Position numbers and translations under genes: made by a program
Shown: one piece after another, positions 15,604 through 24,093 of the stretch
How positions within the stretch are numbered: the first letter of the stretch is position 1
Layout: every line of letters starts with the position of its first letter
Notes under the pieces: generated by a model
Database searches by the model: none
What the model saw: only the letters and a program-made list of their open reading frames with translations
What the model was told of the DNA's origin: nothing
Source: an uncultured Collinsella sp.
Lineage (GTDB): Bacteria > Actinomycetota > Coriobacteriia > Coriobacteriales > Coriobacteriaceae
Reading direction: 5' to 3'
DNA: 25,104 nt
Assembly: GCA_934654835.1 (NCBI GenBank)
Contig: CAKUGY010000022.1
Span: 1 to 25,104, forward strand

Positions 15604-17031
15604 ATGGCAGTAGATAACAAGCAGATTGCCACCGATGTCCTCGAGCTCGTGGGCGGTGCGGAGAATGTTACCGTCGCCACCAACTGCATGACGCGCCTGC
15701 GTCTGACGCTCAAGGACAACAACAAGGCCGACGTGGAGAAGATCAAGAAGGTCAAGGGTGTTCTGGGTTGCCAGTTCGCCGGCAGCCAGCTCCAGGTCAT
15801 CATCGGTCAGAACGTGCCCAAGGTGCTCGCCGAGTTCGTCGCCATCTCCGGCGTCAAGCAGGGTGCCGCGGTTGACGAGAACCTCGACGCTCCCAAGGAG
15901 AAGTTCGAGCTCAAGAACCTGCCCAACATCATCCTCGACTATCTGTCGGGCTCCATGACCCAGCTGATCCCGCTGCTCATGGCCGGCGGTCTGTTCCGTA
16001 CCATTGCGGCCATTCTCGGCCCCACCATGCTTGGTTTTATCTCGGACACCGATCCGACCTACACGTTCCTCTACACCACCCTGTACGAGGCCACGTTCAC
16101 CTTTATCCCCATCTACCTGGGTTATGCCGCTGCTAAGAAGCTCGGCGCCTCCCCGGTTCTGGGCATGCTCCTCGGCGGCGCCCTCATGGCCCCGTCCGTC
16201 GTGAGCGTCGCGACCCAGGAGGGTGGCGGAATCATCTCCGTCTACGGTATCCAGATTGCCGCTGCCAACTATCAGCAGTCCGTCCTGCCGATCATCCTTT
16301 CGGTGCCCGTCCTCTACTTCATCGAGAAGTTCTTTAAGAAGGTCATGCCCGACGTGCTGTCCACTGTCTTCACGCCGTTCTGCACCATGATCGTCACCAT
16401 TCCTATCGCCTTTATCGTCCTTGCCCCGATCGGCAACGAGATCGGTAACCTCATCGCCAACGCCCTCTTTGGCCTGGCTGACCTTGGTGGCATCGGCATC
16501 CTGATCGTTATGGCCATCCTCGGCGCCTTCTGGCAGCTCTTCGTGGTCTGCGGTATGCACATGCCTGTCATCCTGCTCGCTCAGGTCCAGATCATCGCCG
16601 CCGGCTACGATCCCTTTGTCTTCGTCTCCACCAACTGCGCTATGGCCGCTGTCTGGGGCTGCGCCTTCGGTGCCTTCCTCAAGATGAAGAACCCCGACGA
16701 GAAGGGTCTCGCTCTGGGCTACGTCATCTCCGCCATCGCCGGCGGCGTCACCGAGCCCGCGCTCTTCGGTATCCTCATGCGCTTCCGTCGCACCATGTTC
16801 GGTATGTTCATCGGTGGCGCTATCGGCGCCGTGTTCTCCGGCCTCATGGGTGTTACCTACTACCTCGCTGGCGGTGCCGCCAACTTCCTGGTCTTCACCA
16901 ACTACCTGCAGGGTGGCCAGATGAACACCGTCTGGGCTATCGTCGGTATGGCGATCTCCTTTGTCATCGCCGCCATCGTGGTCTTCCTGACCGGCTTCTC
17001 CAAGGAGGAGCTCGCCGAGATGGAGGCCTAA
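15604..17031 (+). CDS. PTS EIIBC permease, beta-glucoside/glucose superfamily
   Basis: This 475-aa protein carries an N-terminal EIIB domain (1-80) with the phospho-cysteine C28 in TNCMTRLR. An EIIC channel domain follows (about 105-465) with roughly ten membrane helices and the substrate motif GGVTEPALFG (about 379-388). It takes up and phosphorylates a sugar or glycoside. No EIIA domain is fused or adjacent, so EIIA must come from another locus. The family could carry beta-glucosides, sucrose, trehalose or N-acetylated sugars; a beta-glucoside is favoured only by the 6-phospho-beta-glucosidase at 1427. GGGGAGGGG (15591-15599) sets the start at 15604; the in-frame ATG at 15589 lies before this site and is rejected. 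A terminator follows, so the next gene probably has its own promoter or depends on read-through. Confidence 0.92.
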   Translation: MAVDNKQIATDVLELVGGAENVTVATNCMTRLRLTLKDNNKADVEKIKKVKGVLGCQFAGSQLQVIIGQNVPKVLAEFVAISGVKQGAAVDENLDAPKEKFELKNLPNIILDYLSGSMTQLIPLLMAGGLFRTIAAILGPTMLGFISDTDPTYTFLYTTLYEATFTFIPIYLGYAAAKKLGASPVLGMLLGGALMAPSVVSVATQEGGGIISVYGIQIAAANYQQSVLPIILSVPVLYFIEKFFKKVMPDVLSTVFTPFCTMIVTIPIAFIVLAPIGNEIGNLIANALFGLADLGGIGILIVMAILGAFWQLFVVCGMHMPVILLAQVQIIAAGYDPFVFVSTNCAMAAVWGCAFGAFLKMKNPDEKGLALGYVISAIAGGVTEPALFGILMRFRRTMFGMFIGGAIGAVFSGLMGVTYYLAGGAANFLVFTNYLQGGQMNTVWAIVGMAISFVIAAIVVFLTGFSKEELAEMEA

Positions 17032-17071
17032 GGCCAAAACCTCGGTCGCATACGACCTTACCTACACGACA

Positions 17072-17107
17072 GGGCCCCGTCAGGCGAAAGCCCGGCGGGG
17101 CCCTTCT
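17072..17107 (+). terminator. Terminator after the PTS gene
   Basis: An 8-bp G/C stem (17072-17079 with 17096-17103) encloses an inner GGC-GAAA-GCC hairpin and is followed by TTCTT. It lies 40 nt after the PTS stop. Confidence 0.75.
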
Positions 17108-17241
17108 TGCAAGGTAGACTGGAGTGGGCGAGTGGTGCTCGCCTGCCGGGGCTTGCTAAGCGACGGGGGCTTTTGCGCCAGGTGTGGGCGCGAAAGAATC
17201 TGCCGGTTCGCAATTCCTTTATCGAGCGAAAGGACATGCAG

Positions 17242-18555
17242 ATGAGTTTGGGAAAACTGACCGTCAACGGTCGTAGGGATGGCTTTTTGTGCGAGGGCAA
17301 GCCGTTCTTTTGGTTTGCCGATACGTGCTGGAGCGCATTTACCAGCATTACCGAGGCCGACTGGGACTACTACCTGACCCGTCGTGCCGAGCAGGGCATG
17401 AATGTGCTGCAGATCAACACGCTGCCGCAGTGGGATCGCTGCTGCCCCGATCTGGGCATTTGGCCCTATGCCAGCGAGGACGGCGTGCACTTTGATTGGT
17501 CTCAGCCCAACCAGGCCTATTGGGACCGCGCCGCTGCCATGTGCCGCGCTGCCGTCGAGCACGGCATTCGTCCTGCGCTCGTGCTCATGTGGTGCAACTA
17601 CGTGCCCGGTACCTGGGGCGCCAAGATTGCCGAGCGTTGTGGTGCCGATGTTATGCCTCGCGAGGAGGTTCGTGCCCACGTTGCCCGCGTCGTTGAGAAT
17701 CTGGGCGAGTTCGATCCCGTCTATGTGGTGACGGGCGACACGGACTTTGCCGGTGACGAGGCGATTGCCTATTACGAGGATGCGCTCGACGAGGTTGCGA
17801 AGCGCGCGCCCGAGGCTCTGCGCACCATGCACATCAACCGCGGCAACCGTACGATCCCCGCGCAGTATCTGGACCGTCTGGACTTCTACATGTTCCAGCC
17901 CGGCCACAACTACGAGGGCCAGCCCGAGGCTTGGCGCCTGCCGCAGGACTTTATCGCCAACTATCCCAAAAAGCCGATGGTCAACTCCGAGCCCTGCTAC
18001 GAGCAGATGGGTGCTTCGCGCAACGTGTACTGGCGTTTTACCGCGCAGGATTGCCGCGCGAGCGTGTGGTCGTCGATCCTTGCCGGCGCCAGCGCGGGCG
18101 TGACCTACGGCGCCCATGGCGTGTGGAACTGGCAGACCAGCAAGAGCCAGGGCTCGGTGCTGGGCGAGGGCTTCGACATGCCGTTCCGCTGGCAGGAGTG
18201 CCTGCAGTTTGCGGGCGTGTGGGACTTTGCCGCCATCGAGCATGTGCTTGCCGGCCTGGGTGCCACGGCGTGCGATGACGCCCTTGCCGTGGTCCCCGCA
18301 CAGGAGCTGCCCGACGACGCGCGCGAGGCCATCCGCGTGGCGCGTATCGGCGAGCGTGTCGTTACCTATCTGCCGCGCACCACGGCGCTTACGTTTAAGC
18401 TCGATAGTGCGCGCGGCTGGTCGGCGACGGCCCTCGACATGGAGGCCAAGCGCATCGCCAAGCTGCCCGTTCGCGACAATGGCGACGGTACCGTGCGCGT
18501 GGCTCAGCATCCCTTTGAGCACGACGCCCTGGTGGTCCTGACTCCCGAGCACTAA
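17242..18555 (+). CDS. GH140-like (DUF4038) glycoside hydrolase, putative apiosidase family
   Basis: This 437-aa protein has the DUF4038 signature at its N-terminus (GKPFFWFADTCWSAFT, 19-34), as in GH140 enzymes that release apiose from plant rhamnogalacturonan II. A TIM-barrel layout is evident. Candidate catalytic acids are D166/D168 in TGDTDFAGDE and E250 in VNSEPCYEQMG. A small beta domain ends the protein (about 345-437). There is no signal peptide, so it would act on imported oligosaccharides or glycosides. AAAGGA (17229-17234) is spaced seven bases from ATG 17242 but only one from ATG 17236, so 17242 is chosen. It follows the PTS gene by 210 nt with a terminator between. True substrate is unknown; a related activity such as a glycosidase for apiosylated or other plant glycosides is equally possible. 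Confidence 0.8.
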   Translation: MSLGKLTVNGRRDGFLCEGKPFFWFADTCWSAFTSITEADWDYYLTRRAEQGMNVLQINTLPQWDRCCPDLGIWPYASEDGVHFDWSQPNQAYWDRAAAMCRAAVEHGIRPALVLMWCNYVPGTWGAKIAERCGADVMPREEVRAHVARVVENLGEFDPVYVVTGDTDFAGDEAIAYYEDALDEVAKRAPEALRTMHINRGNRTIPAQYLDRLDFYMFQPGHNYEGQPEAWRLPQDFIANYPKKPMVNSEPCYEQMGASRNVYWRFTAQDCRASVWSSILAGASAGVTYGAHGVWNWQTSKSQGSVLGEGFDMPFRWQECLQFAGVWDFAAIEHVLAGLGATACDDALAVVPAQELPDDAREAIRVARIGERVVTYLPRTTALTFKLDSARGWSATALDMEAKRIAKLPVRDNGDGTVRVAQHPFEHDALVVLTPEH

Positions 18556-18641
18556 CGCGCGAGTTTCGATTCCGAGCTTCACCCTTCGGCCCGGGTACCT
18601 CCCTCCCTTTCTCCGACATCAACAACCCAGTCCCCTTTATA

Positions 18642-18708
18642 AGTTGCGGTGGAATAGTTCCTAAATGACAGCCCGGGCCGGTCAAACAGGAACTATTTCA
18701 CCGCAACT
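18642..18708. repeat. Family B palindromic repeat, copy 2
   Basis: Arms of 21 nt (18642-18662 and 18688-18708) match at 20 of 21 positions, starting AGTTGCGGTG. Compared with the copy at 11612 it is inverted: the arm carrying GTGGAATA and the arm carrying GTGAAATA are swapped. The inner stem reads GTTCCT here instead of CGGTCTG, with pairing kept. It lies between the GH140-like gene and the LuxR gene. Confidence 0.85.
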
Positions 18709-18820
18709 GCTGTCGCGGGCGGTTGAGGGCTGATGCGTAACAGTTCGGATATCGCGCGCGTACTAAGACCCGTTCTCCATTAAAATGGTTCTCCGGACAT
18801 CTAAGCGGGTGGGGGTTACC

Positions 18821-20365
18821 ATGAGGGACCTGGGAGACACAACCGCATATTTGCGCCGGGGCATACGGGAGATTCTGTGCCTAGCGCTCTTCTTTTTCAC
18901 GTTTTTGGCCGGCGAGTACTTCTTTGACGCACGCGTGGCCGAGTTTGTGCCGGCGAACGAGGTCGTTATCTACGAGAGTATCGTCGTCGGCGCGAGCGTG
19001 ATTGGCTTTTTCATCCGCCCACTTCTGTACTATCGCCGTCCCCAGTCGATCGATGCGACAAGCGATATTACAGGCGTGCTGTTGGTATCGGCATTGTTGC
19101 TGATGATTATGGCAGCGCAGTTTCAGGTCGTGATTGCCGGCGGTTTGGTGGCGTGCTGCGCCTTGGGCTACTGCGGGTCGACCGCCCATGCCAATCTGGC
19201 GCGGCGTTTTGCGCAGACGCCCTGTTTGGCGCGCGCCGTGGCGGTTTCTTATGCTGCGGGCATTTTGGTGCAGGTGCTCAACCATATGGTGATGCCTGCG
19301 GGCATTCCCCAGCAGTTTGTCCTCATCGCCTGTGCGATTGCACTGGTTGGGCTGCTTCACGGTACCCGCCGAGCTAAATTGCGCGATGAGTCTGCGCCCG
19401 AGTTCGAGGCCGAGATTGCCGAGCTGTCGGTCGATGCGTTTGAGCGTGGCGCCAGGTGGCGCGATGACCCCGAGGCAAAGGCGGCCTTCCAAGGTGCCGT
19501 AGTGCGCTTGACGGTGGCGACCGCCTGCCTTACCGGCGTATTCGCGGCTCTCAACGCCGGTCTTACAACCTCGCATGCCGCCGGCGCCATCGATCTTGGT
19601 GACTGGCCGCGCTTGCTGCTGGTTGTGAGTGCACTTGCCGCCGGCGCCCTGTATGACCTGCGAGGACGCTCGTATATGAATATCATCATGACGTGCGCCG
19701 CCATGCTGTCCACGCTCTCGTTCTTCGTGCTTATCACCGATGGCAACGGCGGCAATGCGCTCGCTGCCACGATTATCTTTTACCTGGGCACGGGCTTTTT
19801 CGTGGTGTTCTTCACCGCGAAGTTCGCCGCGATTTCGATGTATGCGCGCTGGTCGTATTTGTGGCCGTGCATGGGCCGAGTCATCAACAACATTTGCTCA
19901 ATGCTTGTGGCGGCGCCGGCGGTGGCGATCATCTCGAGCCAAAACGTGCTAATGGCGGTGGGTGTCGTACTCGTGCTGTTTGTCGGCATTGCGATCTCGC
20001 TGCTGGGACAGTTTGGACAAGGCGTTGAGGACGAAGCGGATCACAGAGGCCTGGCGTTTGCCACCGACGATCTTGGCAAGAGCCGTGCACCCGATCAGAC
20101 CTACGCGGTGCCCCTGGAGACGCCGGAGCTTTCGTTTGACGATCGACTCGACGGCTTTGTAGCCGCCTTTGGACTTACGAAGCGCGAGCGCGATGTGCTG
20201 GAGGCGTTGGTCGTTTCGGACGACAGCGTGCAGGACGTGGCGGCGGCGCTCTTCCTTTCGCGTTCTACGCTCTACCGCCACATCGCCTCGATCAACAAAA
20301 AGACCGGTGCCGCCTCGCGCGTGGCCCTCATCAACTTCTTCTGGTCCTGGACGCCCCAAGACTAG
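18821..20365 (+). CDS. 12-TM membrane protein with C-terminal LuxR HTH
   Basis: This 514-aa protein has about twelve membrane helices in an MFS-like arrangement over residues 15-400. A cytoplasmic linker and a LuxR-type helix-turn-helix follow (about 450-508, LTKRERDVLEALVV..VQDVAAALFLSRSTLYRHIASINKKTG). Proteins of this kind are abundant in Coriobacteriia and are thought to be membrane-tethered transcription regulators that sense a small molecule. There is no receiver domain. The start is uncertain: ATG 18821 has a G-rich GGTGGGGG before it, while ATG 18785, 12 codons upstream, has no ribosome binding site. The stop lies two bases before a family A repeat. The GH140-like and PTS genes upstream are candidate targets only by position. 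Confidence 0.85.
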   Translation: MRDLGDTTAYLRRGIREILCLALFFFTFLAGEYFFDARVAEFVPANEVVIYESIVVGASVIGFFIRPLLYYRRPQSIDATSDITGVLLVSALLLMIMAAQFQVVIAGGLVACCALGYCGSTAHANLARRFAQTPCLARAVAVSYAAGILVQVLNHMVMPAGIPQQFVLIACAIALVGLLHGTRRAKLRDESAPEFEAEIAELSVDAFERGARWRDDPEAKAAFQGAVVRLTVATACLTGVFAALNAGLTTSHAAGAIDLGDWPRLLLVVSALAAGALYDLRGRSYMNIIMTCAAMLSTLSFFVLITDGNGGNALAATIIFYLGTGFFVVFFTAKFAAISMYARWSYLWPCMGRVINNICSMLVAAPAVAIISSQNVLMAVGVVLVLFVGIAISLLGQFGQGVEDEADHRGLAFATDDLGKSRAPDQTYAVPLETPELSFDDRLDGFVAAFGLTKRERDVLEALVVSDDSVQDVAAALFLSRSTLYRHIASINKKTGAASRVALINFFWSWTPQD

Positions 20366-20367
20366 CC

Positions 20368-20408
20368 AACCACCACAAAGGGGACAGGCACCTTTGTGGT
20401 GGTTTTTT
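20368..20408. repeat. Family A palindromic repeat, full copy and terminator
   Basis: AACCACCACAAAGG, then GGACAGGCA, then CCTTTGTGGTGG and T6. It begins two bases after the LuxR stop codon. The stem followed by a T-run makes it a good intrinsic terminator for that gene. Confidence 0.9.
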
Positions 20409-20510
20409 ACCTGCGAAAATGTGAATATGAGACATTTGTCACCTGCCGTTTTGGCGCTCAAAGGCATATGAATGTGATGTTGAGCAAGGCAGAACGGAAG
20501 GGGTGCGTCT

Positions 20511-20963
20511 ATGGCGTCTCGGGGTTGCGCGTCTAATAAAATTGCGGGCGCGCTTATCGCCGTGGTTGTTGTTGCCGCGGCAGTGACGCTCATGCGAGCT
20601 TACGGCGCCGGCGCCCATGGCGCTCAGGGAAAGACTGCCGCACAAGCATCGCTCAATGATTGTGCCGCCGCTCCGGTGGCGGTCAAGCTTATCGAGGATG
20701 GGGAGGCGCGGGCGGTCTACGAGACCGACGATGCCGAGCTGGTCGCATCGATCTTTGCCGCGCTCGACGGCTGCACCGTGGGAGATGCGGTGGATGAGCG
20801 GATGAGCGACGCCGGTCGCACGCTCGTCTTTGTCTATGCGGACGGCTCGGAGCGATCGGTGGAGCTCGAAGGCAAGAATATCGTGCTCGACAAGACGGCA
20901 TATCGCCTCGACGGTGCCGAGGAACTGTGGCGACAGCTTGCCGCCATCAAGAACAGCCAATGA
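20511..20963 (+). CDS. Small membrane-anchored or secreted protein, unknown
   Basis: This 150-aa protein has one N-terminal hydrophobic helix (about 10-30, KIAGALIAVVVVAAAVTLM) and a soluble domain of about 110 residues. That domain reads like a compact alpha/beta fold (VKLIEDGEARAVYETDDAELVASIFAALDG..LVFVYADGSERSVELEGKNIVLD). I do not recognise the family. GGAAGGGG (20496-20503) lies seven bases before the ATG. The stop is 17 nt before the next start, so the two genes are likely co-transcribed. The soluble part probably faces outside the cell. Confidence 0.7.
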   Translation: MASRGCASNKIAGALIAVVVVAAAVTLMRAYGAGAHGAQGKTAAQASLNDCAAAPVAVKLIEDGEARAVYETDDAELVASIFAALDGCTVGDAVDERMSDAGRTLVFVYADGSERSVELEGKNIVLDKTAYRLDGAEELWRQLAAIKNSQ

Positions 20964-20980
20964 AATGAGGGATGTACGGG

Positions 20981-22543
20981 ATGAGTGACTTGAGATTCTG
21001 CCCGGCATGCGGGGCGCAACTGCCTCGGGTTGCCGGTGTGCCGGTGCGGTTTTGCCCGGGTTGCGGCGTCCGGCTCGGGGGCGTTGCATGCGGCCCGGAT
21101 GCCACGGGGTCTGTGGATGATGCGGCTGACGATGATGGCGCGGGTGAAGGTTGCGAGCCGAGCGTGGCCGTGCCGGCAGATGTGCCAACGCGGAGTGCCG
21201 AGGCCGCGTCACCGTCTGGCAGCACAGCCTCGGCGGACGCTCCTCGCGCCGGCGAACTTGAGCTCCATACCGCATGCGATGCTTCTGGAGGCCAGGCGCT
21301 CGCGCAGGTGGCGTTGCCGCGGGGTTGGCGTATCGAAGAAGCGCATCTTGAGCGTAGCGGTAGCTTCGACTGCCCGATTTCGGTTGGGGTGACGGCGGCG
21401 GGCCCGGCGGGCGAGCGGATTGTGTATCGCTCCGAGCTCTGTTACGTGGATGCGGGCGCCGTTGCCAAGCGCATTCCCACGCAAACCGAGCGCAAAGCGT
21501 TTATGCGCGTGGAGGCAGCTTGCGACGAGTTGGCCCAGGCCTGCGCGGCACAGCTGGGTGCGCGGGCGGAGGTTGTGGCCGAGCAGCCCTATCCGTCGAG
21601 TGCGGCAGGCGATATCGAACATGAACGTGCCCGCGTCAAGCGCGAGGCGGCAAATGACTTTGCGATTCAGGGCTTTACGATGGAGCCGAGCGATGTGATC
21701 TATGAGTGCCGCATGCGTAGATATCAGCTTGCGGGCGCTCCAGTGCCCACCGAGCTTGCGGTGGCTGCCAAAGTCGAGGGCTATGTGGCCTCGATTGGCG
21801 GAATCGCGGGCTCTATGGGTAAAGGCATTGCCGCCGGGGCCGAGGCGCTGCTGGGCGCGGGCCTTTCGAGCGGGCTCATCGGCGGCGTTCTGGGCAAGCG
21901 CCTGCGTGAGCGCCAGGCGGCTGCGGCGGCGGGGCAGGGTGTCGCGCAGGAGCAGGCCTCGGATCAGGGCGATTGCCCAGACGAGGCGCCGTTTAAGCTG
22001 GGCGCCGCCGACCTGTTGCAGTGGCGTATCAGGGACAGCTTCTGCTTGGTTGCGCCAGAGGGCCGTCTGGACGAGGCGGCCTCTACGGCGCTCGCCTCAA
22101 TGGCATCGACCCTGCGGCTCAACCCGGAGCTTGCGCGCGAGGCATGCGCTCAAAAGCAGCAGATGGTGCTTGAGCAGCGCCAACGTACGCAGATGAATAT
22201 CGCCCAGCAGCAACAGCAGTTTGCAGCCTGGCAGCAGATGCATGCCTCGCAGCAGGCGGCGTTCGACAGCTACCAACAGGCATGGTTCGATCGCAGCGAT
22301 CGTCAGCACGCCGCGAACATGGCCGCCAGCGCAGCCAGTTTCTCCAGCGCGGGCGTGGGGACGGGCGCGGCCTCGTATTCCGATGCCATTCGCGGAGTCA
22401 ATCATTACACCAGGCCCGACGGCACCGATGTCGAGGTTTCGGTGATGGCGGACCAAGCTTGGGTGAACGGCTCGGGCGATGTGATCGGCACGCGCGATGG
22501 CTTTGAGCCCGGCTTTGGCTGGACGGAACTGCCCCGTCAATAG
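20981..22543 (+). CDS. Zinc-ribbon protein with glycine-zipper and Gln-rich regions, unknown
   Basis: This 520-aa protein starts with a zinc ribbon (C7, C10, C25, C28; CPACG..CPGCG) and a low-complexity linker (about 36-85). A globular region follows (about 88-255). Next is a Gly/Ala-rich stretch with glycine-zipper spacing (about 270-300, GGIAGSMGKGIAAGAEALLGAGLSSG broken here only for description), which could insert in or bind membranes. A Gln-rich coiled coil lies at about 390-430. The last 50 residues form a small beta domain (RPDGTDVEVSVMADQAWVNG). Start 20981 is chosen because GAGGG lies nine bases before it but directly touches ATG 20972. It resembles the zinc-ribbon/SPFH genes at 8114-11482 in style but not clearly in sequence. 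Function unknown; an envelope-associated scaffold is a guess. Confidence 0.72.
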   Translation: MSDLRFCPACGAQLPRVAGVPVRFCPGCGVRLGGVACGPDATGSVDDAADDDGAGEGCEPSVAVPADVPTRSAEAASPSGSTASADAPRAGELELHTACDASGGQALAQVALPRGWRIEEAHLERSGSFDCPISVGVTAAGPAGERIVYRSELCYVDAGAVAKRIPTQTERKAFMRVEAACDELAQACAAQLGARAEVVAEQPYPSSAAGDIEHERARVKREAANDFAIQGFTMEPSDVIYECRMRRYQLAGAPVPTELAVAAKVEGYVASIGGIAGSMGKGIAAGAEALLGAGLSSGLIGGVLGKRLRERQAAAAAGQGVAQEQASDQGDCPDEAPFKLGAADLLQWRIRDSFCLVAPEGRLDEAASTALASMASTLRLNPELAREACAQKQQMVLEQRQRTQMNIAQQQQQFAAWQQMHASQQAAFDSYQQAWFDRSDRQHAANMAASAASFSSAGVGTGAASYSDAIRGVNHYTRPDGTDVEVSVMADQAWVNGSGDVIGTRDGFEPGFGWTELPRQ

Positions 22544-22566
22544 CGTGAGCAGGCTATGGGTGAATC

Positions 22567-22591
22567 GGTGCCGAGTGCATTGCTCGGCACC
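22567..22591 (+). other. Intergenic hairpin before the first tandem lipoprotein gene
   Basis: A 9-bp perfect stem (22567-22575 with 22583-22591) with a 7-nt loop lies between the zinc-ribbon gene stop and the next ribosome binding site. It has no T-run, so it is more likely an mRNA-stability or attenuation element than a terminator. Confidence 0.45.
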
Positions 22592-22618
22592 GTGATAAAG
22601 AACGGGAAAGGAACAACG

Positions 22619-23374
22619 ATGAGGGAGACGGTTATTTCGCGCACGGCGTTTGTCGCGGCGGCGGGAACGGCGCTGCTGACACTTGCGGGGTGCGGTGGAC
22701 AGCAGGCGCAGGATACGACGGGCTTTAACGATGATCGCCCGGTAAAGGACAAGATGGACGCGGGCTCGTCATCGGGCGATTCCGGCGATGTGGGCGGCAG
22801 CTCGGATGCGGACGGCGGCTCGACGGATGCGTTCGATACGTGGTCGGACGACTGCTGGGATGCGCACCGCAACATCAGCATCGCGGCATTACTCGAGCTT
22901 AAGGGCTGGCAGTTGCAGGAATTTGCCTCGCAACAGGGCTATATCTGGCAAGATGCGCTCGAGATGTACGAGAACGAGGCGGGCCGCGTACTCAGCGTCT
23001 GCAATATCAGCAAGGACGGCGCAGCCGAATGGCTCGGCGAGGATGAAATCGGAAAGCTCGACAAGGGCGGAACCGGGAGCACCGTGATGTTTACGCTGCA
23101 ACTTGCGGGCTATTCGAGCTGCGAGGACGTTATCGCGGGCTTTTCGGTGCCGGTCGAGGATCGGGCACAGATCACCTCGGGCTCGTGGATCGCGTGCGTT
23201 TACGGTTCCAACATGGCGCGTCACGTTGCCATGGTGAGCCCGATGGAAAATGGCGACTATCGCCTGGATCTCATTACCGAGGAGGCTATCAAGACCGGTA
23301 TGTTTACCCAGGGCGGCGGTGCCCCCACGATTGACGAATTTTGGCAGGAGAAGACCGGGCGCGCGCTCGGCTAA
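22619..23374 (+). CDS. Tat-like lipoprotein, first of a tandem pair
   Basis: This 251-aa protein has a signal region SRTAFVAAAGTALLTLAGC with a lipobox LAGC (22-25), so C25 should be lipidated. SRTAF resembles a degraded Tat motif with one arginine. A Gly/Ser/Asp-rich linker (26-75) leads to an extracellular domain (about 80-251). This domain is homologous to the next gene, sharing a Y-x-WQ element, S-x-AGY-type turns and a C-terminal F-x-x-G..IDE-x-W block. AAAGGA lies seven bases before ATG 22619; the in-frame ATG at 22556 is inside the upstream spacer and is rejected. Function unknown. Confidence 0.75.
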   Translation: MRETVISRTAFVAAAGTALLTLAGCGGQQAQDTTGFNDDRPVKDKMDAGSSSGDSGDVGGSSDADGGSTDAFDTWSDDCWDAHRNISIAALLELKGWQLQEFASQQGYIWQDALEMYENEAGRVLSVCNISKDGAAEWLGEDEIGKLDKGGTGSTVMFTLQLAGYSSCEDVIAGFSVPVEDRAQITSGSWIACVYGSNMARHVAMVSPMENGDYRLDLITEEAIKTGMFTQGGGAPTIDEFWQEKTGRALG

Positions 23375-23409
23375 GTGCGATGCGGCCAATATCATAGCGA
23401 GGGACAAAC

Positions 23410-24087
23410 ATGAAGAACGAGATGACGATGAGCCGTGCGGCCTTTGTGGCAGGCGCGGGCGCGGCGGCTTGCGCGCTGGCTGGCTGCTCGGGCGGCGCGG
23501 GCGGCGCCAAGGCGGCGAGCACGGCGGACGCCGCCTGCGTGGACGACAATGCCAACGTGACGGTCTATGCCGCAATCAACCTGGGTGGTGCCGATCTGGT
23601 GCGCCTGCTCAAACATCAAAATTATGAATGGCAAGGCGAGAACGTGGGCTACGGTGCCATCGATGACGCGGGATTTTTCGCCTTTACCTTTTCCAAGGTT
23701 TCGGACGATGTGGACGAACTTGCGAACAGTGCGATACCGCTTTCGGAGTCCGAGTACGAGGGGCTTGAACCGGGCGGCGGAGACGATAGCGTGGCGATCT
23801 TGCTTTCGGTGGCCGGTTATACGACGGGCGACCGCGCGCTTACCGGCGCAATTGGCGATGCAGCGATGGTGCAGGAGAAGTGTACGGTTGACGATTCCGC
23901 GTATTGGCTGGTCAGGGCACTCGACGGCAGCCGCTATGTGATTTCGGCCTACGACACCGAAGACGATGGCGACAGCGCTCATGACATCTATATCTACAAC
24001 GAGGCTTTTATTCGCACCGGCTACCTGAGCGGCGGCGACCAGATCGATATCGACGAGCTCTGGAGCCGCCTGACCAACGCCTCATAG
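23410..24087 (+). CDS. Tat-like lipoprotein, second of a tandem pair
   Basis: This 225-aa protein has a signal MSRAAFVAGAGAAACALAGC with lipobox LAGC (23-26). The mature domain (about 45-225) is a diverged copy of the preceding lipoprotein: NYEWQ corresponds to GYIWQ, SVAGYTTGDRALTG to QLAGYSSCEDVIAG, and AFIRTGYLSGGDQIDIDELW to AIKTGMFTQGGGAPTIDEFW. The shared order of blocks points to an old tandem duplication. GAGGGA (23399-23404) precedes the start by five bases. The stop is six bases before a family A repeat. Function unknown. Confidence 0.75.
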   Translation: MKNEMTMSRAAFVAGAGAAACALAGCSGGAGGAKAASTADAACVDDNANVTVYAAINLGGADLVRLLKHQNYEWQGENVGYGAIDDAGFFAFTFSKVSDDVDELANSAIPLSESEYEGLEPGGGDDSVAILLSVAGYTTGDRALTGAIGDAAMVQEKCTVDDSAYWLVRALDGSRYVISAYDTEDDGDSAHDIYIYNEAFIRTGYLSGGDQIDIDELWSRLTNAS

Positions 24088-24093
24088 CGCACC

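Noticed and set aside
15559..17037. 492-aa Asp/Glu/His-rich open frame opposite the PTS gene
   Set aside because: Composition is that of the reverse complement of a membrane protein; the plus strand encodes a complete EIIBC.
22556..22618. Longer start for the first tandem lipoprotein
   Set aside because: It would put 21 residues before the signal sequence and lacks a ribosome binding site; ATG 22619 has AAAGGA at proper spacing.
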